This document shows positions 47,801 to 59,800 of a DNA stretch of 64,000 nucleotides, piece by piece. The stretch comes from Phallusia mammillata (taxonomy: Eukaryota; Chordata; Ascidiacea; Phlebobranchia; Ascidiidae). Position 1 is the stretch's first letter; every line of letters begins with the position of its first letter. Made by a program: the position numbers and the translations under genes. Under the pieces are notes generated by a model. It saw only the letters and a list, made by a program, of their open reading frames with translations, had not been told where the DNA came from and did not search any database. Where the stretch lies: the NCBI GenBank assembly GCA_003260075.1, contig QLIY01000493.1, positions 1 through 64,000 of the forward strand, in the 5' to 3' direction.

Positions 47801-50800
47801 TTTATGCACTGTGCTCTATAAACAGGATTTTATGCTAAGGTTAAGGCGGTGGGTCCCAATCTTTTTCCACAAAATATCCCTTAACATTTCAAAACATTTT
47901 CATTACCCCCCAATATACTGCATAGTAGACGCTAAACCATACAAAGATCATTTAAAATTGGGTGTTTTATCAACTTCACAGGTTATATTTCCAAACTCAA
48001 GGTGTCTATTTACAAAGCACATGTAAAAATTAAAGTAAATTCCTTCTCAAGTTGTAAAATTTTTACCCGGTTGGGAACCACTGGTTTAGTGGTTCAGGAT
48101 TCACTAACCAAGTACCTTACCTGAGGTTGATTAGCCATCGGCATCGCAGAAAGCACTTTCTTCTGGGGGGGGGGGACCACATGTAAAAATTAAAGTAAAT
48201 TCCTTCTCTCAAGTTGTAAAATTCCTACCCGGCTTGGGACCACTGGTTTAGTGGTTCAGGATTCACTAACTACATAGCATACCTGAGGTTGATTAGCCAT
48301 CGGCATCGCAGAAAGCACTTTCTTCTGCTCAGGAGTCAGCGAGTTGTAATACTGCCACATTTCATACATGTATGGGTAGTAGGTGGGTGAAAACATGGCA
48401 GGGTTATACGGCATAGACATCATAGCATTATTCTGCTGCTGCCACGCTGGATACGCGAATGGGATTCCCATAGCAGAAGACGGACGTTCAGCTGTTGGGC
48501 TCTCAGTATCACTGTTCGACTTGTTGCTTCTCCTCCTAGGTGGCGCAACAGGGCCGTTTTCGGTGAGATCCTCGCTCTTTTGCGAATCTGAACTGGTACC
48601 ACCGCTGTATGCTGACTTGGGTCTTTGCCTTTGGTCGTTAGCAGGTCCTCGATTTGTGTGGCGTAATCGCATTAGTTCTTTGTTGCTCATCGGAGTGGGA
48701 GTCTTCGATCTTCGGTGCTGACTTATCGGGACGACATCATTCCCCGCTTGTGGAGTAGGAGTCCTTGATCGGAAGCGATGCGAAGGATTTAAAGTCATAG
48801 TCTTCATATTGTCTTCAATCTCCCTGTCAACAGATCCGGATGAAGACTTCTTATTTATTGTTGCATCTCGGGGATGCGGGCCACGGAGGTTTGATTCCGA
48901 AACCAACCTTCTGGGATTCCTATCCTCTGGAGGAGCACGGACATTGGGAGAAGACACATTAGGAGTCATTGTTCCCTGAGAAGGAGGACGGCGTCTTCCT
49001 TTCACCTCTACAGCATCCTCTTCATCCTCTGGTCTCTTCCACACGAAGATCTTGGTCCTCTCCTGGGAAGTTTCTCCTCCAGGATCGGAAGAGTTCGAAG
49101 GAGCCGGTGATTGTGACCGCTTGATGTCGCTCACGTTCGAGCTATTATTATTGTTGGCGTTTGACGCAACCGGTGGTTGCTTAGGAACGAGACCGACAGG
49201 AGGTCTGTATTCGGGATGGCTTCGCAGTTGGTTGTGATTTTCGTAAATCTGGTTCACCTTTGACACAGTAATATAGAAGTTAAATGGATGATTGTCTATT
49301 AAGTCTCTACATGCATGGAAAGTCAAAACGAAATGTTTTGTCCTGTTTTGAAAACTAACAATGCGAAGAAATGATTCGGCAGTCGATCCAAAGCATAAAG
49401 ATAAAATAAATTTATTTACAGTTTTGCATTCAAGGAATAACTTTTTTCCAAGTGTATTACACATAAGTATTTCAACACTACTCATGTCATTTTAGTTCAA
49501 CGAAAACTGTTGTACATATTGCTGTGTTAATATTTTTTTACGGTCCTCAAATATTCAGTAACAAAGTACTTTCGCTAGTTTGTCGCCTTCAATGTCCAAA
49601 TGAAATAGAATCAAAATTTAACTTAAAACCGTAAGATTCGAATCCCTAAGATGGGTAATAATGTGAATTTTTTATTCCTATTCAAATCAGAGGGGCCAAA
49701 AATTTCACGAGAGCTTACGTCATACACCAAAATCTGCAAGTCACTTGCTAATATGACGTCATCACCTGATGTTGTAGACTTGTGACGCCCGGTTTATCGA
49801 AGTTGATCAAGTTTTGATCATCTTTCGTTTCCATCTCTTTCACCAAATCTACTTTCCCATCTTCGTACTCGACAGATGCCGGCACGCTATTGGTCGCCTG
49901 GGTCATGTGACGGTCGGCTTCGGTCATGCTTGAACGGTCACCGACGACTTCTTGGTCACGTGCTTTCATTCGAATGTTTTTGCGCCGTTGCAAAATGCGC
50001 GCTTTTGCAAAAATAAAATAAAAAATGGTGACTTGTTTGTTGAAAAAAACTGTCATAGCAAAAACAAGAATTGCTCATTAAACATTTTTTTTATAAATAA
50101 CCGACGTTTCGACGTCCTAAACAAGACGCCTTCAACAGGATAATAGCAAATCTTGCAAGATAAAATACACCGAGTTTGTAAACAATATTTACCTTTGTTA
50201 ACACATTCGCCGTGTTTAATCCTGGCTCGAAGCATGCATTGTGTTGGGACATCCTGCATGAGTAGAACAGTTTCAATCAACTTTGTAGCTTCGAGGCAAA
50301 GCTGAAGAGCAGTGGAGTAATCCATGCGCGTGTCAGCAAGTCGACTTTGCTCAAATCGATCCTCGGCGTCACGAAGAAGCAAAACAGCTTTTTCTAAAAT
50401 CAAATACGAGATTTTGCTACTTTTGTTGACAGAAATCATTTTAGCAAAATTGTGCAAATACTGAATTTTTGTAAGTTGGGAAAATTTTTTTGGCTTTGAA
50501 TTAATTTGTCCATTTGCAGAAGCTAATTATTCTCTATGACAGAATTTTAATATGCCAACATATTTTGACCGCAGAATTTTTTACGCTGATTTGGGACTTT
50601 TACAACAACAGAATTGTATTCAACATTTAAAGCATACAAAACATATTGCATTACAAAAATGATGAAAATCTTGGGGGGGGGGAACGAGAGTTTGTTACAT
50701 TTGTTGACAGAAATCATTTTAGCAAAATTGTGCAAATGCTGAATTTTTGTAAGTCGGAAAAACAATTTTTGGCTTTGAATTAATTTGTCCATTTGCAGCA

Positions 50801-53800
50801 GCTAATTATCCTTTTCTCTATGACAGAATTTTAATATGCCAACATATTTTGAACGCAAATTTTTTTACGTTGATTTGGGATTTTTACAACAATAGAATTG
50901 TAATCAAAATTTAAAGCATACAAAACATATTGCATTACAAAAATGATGAAAATCTTTTTGCAAAATTTACAGAACTTGAGGTATGTGGTTTAAACACTTT
51001 CAAGGCAAATAAGCACATTTGCGGCATACAGTTTGCAAATGACAAATCAAAATAGGCAAACTGTGATGTATGACAAATTATCATTCACCCTTCCAAACAC
51101 ATCATGCCACACCACAACATGCAAAAAACAAAATTCTGTGGCAAATTTTGAAATGGAAAATATTTGCAGCAAACATCAAAAATTTTTAGGTAGGTATATG
51201 ATGATTTTCTTAGATTAACGTAACTTCAAAATGTGGTCAATTGCTTTGGCAAATGGTCATTCCACATTTCAACCATGTTTTAAATGCTGAGCAATACATT
51301 TGCCTTTGTAGACAATTGTTTACAACATTACATTGAATTACACTAAAACAAAATACCTTTAGGCGATGAATTGACATTTTCACCTTGCTTACTGACCACA
51401 GGTAAACTTGATGTAGCTTGTAGCAACTTTATTTGCGACTTAATCAAATGAGAAACTTGTTTCACATTATTGGGGTAAGATGGGGGTTTAATTGGGGCTG
51501 AGGGACTAGTAGGGCTTAGGGGTTTACTTAAAAATGGGGGTTTAGGGGGCAAGGCGGGTTTCGGTTTTGTTTTTGGAGGTTTTTGATTATTAGGTGATTG
51601 ATTGGATGCATGCGAGCCTCCTGAAAAACATGCAAAAAAACTCAGTAAGCCATGCAAGCAGCAACACAAACCCATGCAAGTGTGAGGTACCGTTCTGTAC
51701 GGGGTCAGTTGGTTGTTCGGTTTTACTTTGTACTGCTTCTGGAGGATTCAGTTCAGGTTTTGTTGCTTGTTGAGGACGCTCAGCTAATGAAGGCACTGAA
51801 AATATATACATAATTTCTTTAAACTGAAATTTCTAAAATGTAAAATGTTGGCTTCATTCATTCAAAAATTACAGTTTAAGGATGGAATATTTTTTATTGC
51901 AATCATTTTGCAAAGCTTTCTGCACAATTATCGGATTAAACATTTTTTTCAACAAATGATAGTTTTATGATACCTATACTGAAGAAATACAATATTGTTA
52001 CCAGATCAGTGGTTCTCAACCAGGACCTATGGTGTGTGCATGGATGTAGGTTCACCATAAACATTGCCAAAAAATTAGTGAGCCATTTTCATTTTTATAA
52101 AGCTCAAAATTAAGTGTGTGTTGCAAATGATTTAATTCCCTAATTTTATTGACTATTTCCCAAACTACTTGTCCATATTGAGGTTTATTTTTAGCAAAAA
52201 ATTATCCAGACAGATCATGGGCTTTACGATTTAGTTGAGTTTGATACATGTATGTTTTGGTACGAGGCCTCAGGTCTTACAAGGTTTCCCATGGGAGGTC
52301 ATGATGCCTAAAAGTTACTTTTAGGGGGCCACGGTGCATGAAAGGTTGAGAACCACTGCACTAAATACTGCTACATCTGTATATCATACCAGGAGAAGGA
52401 ACAGTTGGTCTCGAAGCAATGCTTTCTGCATGTGAACTGGCTAATGACACAGTTCCGATACTGCTAGCAGAGGTTTGTGATGTACGACGTAGTTTCGAGA
52501 CAGGAGATTGGCGATCAGTTTTGTCAACTGAATTTCGGCTTGCAACATGCTGCATTGGGGGTGTTTGGTGGGGGGTCGAATTTGCTGATGAACTTGCATC
52601 CGATTGTCTGCTTGTTATCGCAAATGATGCCATGCCCTGAGATTCAACAGCGACGACTGAAACATCTTTTGTTTGTTGTTGCTGTGGGCTTTGTGAAGGT
52701 GGCAAAGGATTGGCTTCCACTTTTGGTCGTTGAATGTAAACCTAAAATATAAAGTGCATAGATTTATGACTGTCTTATGAAGTACAGTCTTTAGTTTGTT
52801 TGGAGAGATTTTAATCAAGTTACAAGTGCCACAAAAATCAGTTTTGTACTACACTATGAAAAATGACAAAATTTCTGAACGAAGTGATATTATTAAATAT
52901 GGGCAGTATTTTTTGTAAGTTTATAGTAGAGACTTAATTGCTGGATTAGACATTGGCACAAGAAATATCAAGCACAAAACAATTTAACAAGGCCAACAGA
53001 AGCTTGTTCAAAAGTTATATATTTGTGTTTTTTTATAACATATGCTTTGGAAACACGCGAAAATTTGTGCGTTTCACTGAGCTATCACAAAACATTTTTA
53101 AACCAAAAGATTCATCCGCAGCTTTTAAATTTGAAAAGGTTGGTGGACTTTTTTCAAACTTCCGAGTTTTGCCAAACCGAAGTTAACCAATACTGTATCA
53201 CTATTAGGTAACTACTAACCTTTTTCCCCTGTGGATATGGTTTATACTTGGTCCACGTTGCAGGTTGTGGTTCCACGTAATGTCCGACCTTTACCCCAGT
53301 GTTCTGAGTTTTTTCTGAAGCCATTTTCCACTGAAACATCGGCTTTTTAGGCTGAACTTCAACAGGTGCTGCTTCAGAAGTTGCAGGTTTTCGAACTCGA
53401 ACCACTTGCTCTGGTTGAATTGGGTTTGGCAAAGCTACTGGCAAGGGTTTAGGGGCTGACAAAACTGGGGTTGGTTTTGGGGCTGGTGGTGATTTTCCAA
53501 TAGAAACAGGTTTTGGGTCTGTCCAAAAAGATCAAAGCTTTAGTTTAATTTGGCAACAGTAAAAATTTACAGTTTCTTTGAAGAAAAGATAAGTTTTTTT
53601 TTAATACATGCTTTTTTTAATAGTTCTTTGTTATAATAGTGGAATAAAAGAAAGAGCATTTATAGCAGAAACTGCCTAAAAGCACAGCCACAAAATTTAA
53701 AGCATTAGAAACTGCAATGTTTAAACCACATGATGGTTGGCTTTTCAGTCCAATTTGTAATTTTAAATTTCAAAAGATGCTTGTTGACATGTTTTATGCC

Positions 53801-56800
53801 CATCATCATCGTAAAACATGTTTCTCAATAGATATTTGAAATCTGATTCATCACCCAAGGTCTATAAGGCTGTGTGGATGATGAGGTAAGACACGACACA
53901 TGACATTGATAAACAGAGCAGACTACACAAGAGCAAATATCACACACGACTGTATGTCAACATATAGACAAAGCAAATATTACGTACCTGATTTAACAGC
54001 CGATTTCTTTCCATGTGATTTTTCAACTGGTCTAGTTGAGGCTTGGTGGGGTTGTACAATATGTTGGGGAGGTTTTGATTCTGGTTTGCTACGAGCGGGA
54101 GGAGCCGTTGGGATTGACGTCGCTTGCATTGATTCAGTACCGGAGTTTTCTTCTTCCGCAAAACTTGCTGAGTCGCTGCTCAAGGAATCCACTTCTGCAA
54201 GTCATGGTACAAGCTTTACGTGAAATACATATTTTAAACAGAGAATTATAATTTCCAAGCATGCCTTGTTATAAACCACAAAGTTATGCCCTAGAATGTA
54301 ACACTTACTCATACTTCATTGAATTATGTGTCAGTGTAAGGGTATTCAGCATTAAACAAATTAACAAACAGAATGTATTGTCAAAGCAATATGTGCTCAA
54401 AGTATTTTTTACCTGAAAAATCAAATACATTTTACTGATCCTCAGAAATATTTTTTCTGTTCTATGAAGTAACACCTCAAAAGTATACATCAGACATAAT
54501 AAAACTATTTATAACACCAGGTATTCAATCGAAAGTACAAATTTTACTGTAGTCACCTTTAACCGGTGGAATATTGGAGGCATAGTCATAACCTCCATTC
54601 AATTGATCCATATAGCCAGGTAACATAGTAATGTCCTTTGGTGCTGTAGCATTGCTTATGGTGGTGGCATTAGGATTGGCATAGAGGAGTAGCAGGGGTT
54701 GGTGGTGTCCCTTGATGCATTTGTCCACTACATTTATCCAACGCTTGCCAACCTGTAGAAGCCGAACAAATCTTTAACAATTTGTGAAGGTAATGTTTTC
54801 ATCTTTGTTTGTATTTGCAAATGCAATATTCTTTGCAAACATAAAATAGAGGCAGTAATAACTTAAATCACTAAGTAAATAATAAAATTTAATCCACATA
54901 TAAGATACAACCATATTATATATGAGGCCAAGAAAATGGGAAGGTTGCAATTTAAAAAATAAACTTGAAACGGAGTTATAGAATCAGTGATTCTGTTTTG
55001 ACCAAGAAATTTATCGTCTATTGGTTTTACTGTTATATGAATGAAAAGGCAAACAGTTATCGTCAGTTTAAGCACTGCTGTTGGTGGTTTTGAGTCATTA
55101 TTAAAACTGTCATTTTGAAACAAAATTGGAATGTCATTAAGACGCTACCTTACCAAATCACAAAATTATAATATACAATGTAGTTACCAATAAACTCCAC
55201 CCAGAATGTCAACAGAACATGCCCTGCTACCAAAAATTAAATAAAAACAAAGTAAAAATGGTTTTCAGAAATTTCTTACTAGAAGTAGGTAAATCACAGT
55301 ACGCCAGGCCCATTGAAGGCGCTATACCGAATCAGCCGGTCACCAAGCATTCACCACCATATGGCAAGGCGTAGGCTAGAAAAATCTAGCCTGCGGTGGG
55401 ATTCGAACCCACGACAGGAGTCTTTCCGGGACTCGCGCTCTACCAACTGAGCTACACAGGCTCAGTGGAGAATCCGCCGAAAGTCGAATCACAAGCACCG
55501 TTGCCTGCCTCGTATGCTGCACATGTCAGCTTCGTAGTAGGGGATCGCCAGATTGACCAGTATCAGTTAAGATGAACATAAATTCATAACTGGGATCAGC
55601 CCTGAAGCGTCTATGCAGACCAGCGATCACGGCACACTCATATATAAATCACAGTACGCCAGGCCCATTGAAGGCGCTATACCGAATCAGCCGGTCACCA
55701 AGCATTCACCACCATATGGCAAGGCGTAGGCTAGAAAAATCTAGCCTGCGGTGGGATTCGAACCCACGACAGGAGTCTTTCCGGGACTCGCGCTCTACCA
55801 ACTGAGCTACACAGGCTCAGTGGAGAATCCGCCGAAAGTTAGGTAATTTAGAAAATATGAACAAATGTTTTGCTCACAGATTCAATTCAGTTTTGAAGTC
55901 AATCAAATCAACAAGAAACCAAATACATGTCATGATGTCACAAAACAATGGTAGAGTTGCATTCAGAATGTTTAAAAGATTTTAAAAGAGAACTAATTTA
56001 CAACCAGGCTGCAGCATAAAATGACAACCATACTACACAAACTAGGTTTATAGATGCTGCTGAAACACTAACAGTGCAGAAAAACTGTTGAAAACAATAA
56101 CAACTTATCGTTGCAGAGACCACTTACCTCAGATACTTGAGCGTCATCGAAATAAACCCACTTTCGAAGCTTTGTGTGGAAGAAGAAGGTTGAGTAATGT
56201 TTTCCGTAGTAACATACCATCCCGACGAGATATAGTTCCATCTGACTTGCACGTTCATCAACCACAGTATGAAATAACTGAACAAAATCAATTATTGCAT
56301 ATTACAGTTCTGAAAACTGACAACCATAAGCAAATAAAAGCAGAGACATTAACATTGCATTGTGTAAAACAGAAATAATTACAGGTTGTAAAAAACATGT
56401 TTAAAAAAATGCTACATTAGTAAAAAACAAATTTCTGCTGATATATATACAGGGTTGCCGTCGACATGAAACCAAAAATAAGGACAACCGAAAAATTAAC
56501 TTTTCATAGGGGGGGGGGCTAAAAAACATGTTTAAAAAAATGCTGCATTAGTAAAAAACAAATTTTCTGCTGATATGTATAGCATAGTACAATGTCAACA
56601 TTATTAAATATATAATTAATTTCAAGTATGCAATAAACATAAATAGACAAAGAATCATCAGAAAAGATTACAGATAATAATATATTACCACAATATGCTT
56701 AAATATTGGAGAAGTAATTGATTTGTCAAGTCTATATATATTTCCACCCACTCTTATATATGATAAGTAGAAATTAATCCTTCTCACAAGTGGGTAGACA

Positions 56801-59800
56801 TGAATATTTCATCACTTTTTACAGGTCAAATGCAGACACCACTTTCATAGCACATGAAAGTCAAGTGGATATGAAAAAATCACTGTAAGGTCAAGGCCAT
56901 TTTTGCCCTTTGTGGAATAAATGAAAATGTATTGTAAAAAGTATAGAGTTAAAACTATGTCTTTATTTAAGTGTGAGGTATGTGGGTCATTTAACACTGT
57001 TACAAACAAAACATGCAACCCTAATTCTACTAATATACTTTTCAATTCCATTTAAACCCCTTAAGGAATCGGTTTGTTGACCGTTGCTTTGTTAAAAGCT
57101 TTCAAAACAAATTAGCTGAAACTACAACTCACATCAGCCAAGCGCAGCGTGGTGCCAAGGGCATGGACGAGATCAATAATGTTTTGTACTTGTGGTACCT
57201 CGCTATCCCACACAATGCCAATCGACACTACATCAGGGCAATTCATCAACACCTTCCTCATGTCAACTCGAGCTCCACACTCACTCTGTCAAATAGAAAT
57301 GGATTTTAGAATACAGTTTAATTATGTTTTAGACAGTGCACACTGTTGGCATGGTTTCATCAGTGCAGCTTGGTCTCATCAGTGCAGCTGGTGACAAGAC
57401 ATTGACCACATAGGATAATGTAGCAAGATTAAGCATATTTGATAGTTTGTAAATGAGGGAAACACAAAAATCACACTGTTTCATAGTACATGGTTTGTCT
57501 GCAACCAACACACTATGGAATTTGTATGTGTGTTACTACCCATGAGTTCCTACATAATTAGCGATTGGTTGCAATGATATACTTGATCATTATAACATGG
57601 TTTTTATTAAAGGATGTCATCGAAGTAAAAAAACTTTTTAATGACTATGCAAAGCTACTTTCTTTAAAAAGGGTCAACAAACAAATACATATCTATGAAG
57701 CCATATTTTTTATTTTGTGATTAAATATAAATTAAATAAAAATCACTGTTAACCTTGCATAAGTTATAAGGGATTTTACATTGCATCAAAGTCATTTGAT
57801 CAGATAACAAGAAAATGGTTTTGAAACCATCGATCTAAAATATCAGTTTCATGTCACCAAAATAGGTAGTTATACACTTGACCTTGGCAATTACTGTCTG
57901 GTGGAGACAAATGCAAAACTAAGTTGAAACGCCCCTAGGGAAATTGATGAAGGCTGTTTGACTGCAGATGTGTGTCTCATGCACTTATTTTATTAGTTTT
58001 ACTAGCACAACATAGATATATTGACCACAACTTTATGAAGTTGTAGCTAATAAAGTGCAAACAGCTGTGGCGTCAAGCAAAACGTCTTTATGACAAAAGT
58101 TTTCTCTATTTATGCAACTAATTGATTTTTTTGACAAATGCGTTTTATAACGAAAAGTTTTATTTCTTACCTTTCTAAACAAAAGGAAAACTATAATCGA
58201 ATTATTTCCAGACAGGTTTTGCCCTTCATTGAAAATTATATGCCTCCACACAAGGCGGGGGGGGGGAGCATCAAGCAAAACATCTTTATGACAAAAGTTT
58301 TCTCTATTTATGCAACTAATTGATAAACATTTTTTTGACAAATGCGTTTTATAACGAAAAGTTTTATTTCTTACCTGGGGGGGGGGTCAATTAGCCATCA
58401 GTGCTATCAAATTACACAATGACATCATAAACAAAGTGAACCTACCTACACACCACACCCGACTGGTCACATGCGAAAGTTGGTTTGGGAAAAAATGCCC
58501 TTTTTGCTCTACTAGTGAGGCCAGGTGAGCTATGCATTGTCATTTGTTTTGTATGACAAACCACTCAGGAATTTTCACATGTTTTGATATGATGTCACAG
58601 CTCTCAAAAGAGTCGTTGTGGTAATATTTACACTACAACCTTGGTTCTTTATCCATGTATAAATCTGTATACCCGTGGCAAATGCCTTTTAAATGTTTTT
58701 AAATATCACTGCTATGTAGCAATTTAAAAGTGTGCACATTTATTAAAAGGCATTTGCATATCTTTTTAAATGATTAAAATAAGTACATACAATGACATAA
58801 TATGCCACACTTGAATTGTCGCTTGAACACCATAAAAGTGGTTAGTTAACACTTAACAAACACTGCTCACTGAACTATCTAACTCAATTATGTTTATCAC
58901 TGGCTAGGAGTTATATCAAGTGCAGTTACTTACAGGACAGCTTCTTTTTTCGCCCCATCCTCCAGCCACTCGTACAAGTTTTCCAAACATCTGACTGCTT
59001 GCAGAAGTACCATAACGATGTCTTGTGTATTCATCTTCAGTGCTGAACAAACACAGCCAGTTTACTATTTGGCCACTGAAGGTTATCATAAGTACTTGGC
59101 TCAGTTTTTTTAACCTATTTAGGTTATGGATTATTTTTTTGCCTCCCTAACCCGTTTATGAAACTTATGAAAATGCATAGAGCAAAGTATAGAAAATTAA
59201 AAGGAGTTTTAGGTGTGAACACTTGACATACTTCCACTTTGTGTAACAACTTTCAGGTGTGATAACAAACAATGAATATTAAGGGCTAAATTTACAATGC
59301 ATATTCATTTACCAATTACATTTATAAACCAAAAGTAGTGAAGTTTTAGTTTTAGCAGCAAGCAAAATAAACCTACCACAGTGCTGTAGCAGAAACATAA
59401 TGAACCATTTCAATAAATGGTAGTGGTTCTGATGTCGCACCACAACTGCTACAGACACATTGCTCCACCAAGGAAAGGCCAAACTTTTGATGTGGAATAC
59501 AGTGTGATGCCGTACATACATCCTCACGTACTGTGTTGCCAATGTGAACATGAAGACGCAAAAGTATGTTTTCCTAAAACAAAACAATTATTACATTTAG
59601 GGTTAGCAAGACAAAAACCATGCCAAAGTTGTATATTTACTGTCATTAAAATACCAAAAGTTCATTTAAAAGATAACATTATGTAGTTGTCATGTTTCTA
59701 TGCCCACTGACCAAAGCAATAATGCAGATATAGTTACATGACTTTTGCAAGTGTATATAGTTGCATCTAACCATAGCCAATAAAACAGCAAAGATATAGG

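Noticed and set aside
55389-55461. Functional tRNA gene on the minus strand (anticodon GGA, Ser)
   Set aside because: C at position 33, an extra base before the anticodon stem, an unusual T after the acceptor stem and a shared SINE body point to a SINE head.
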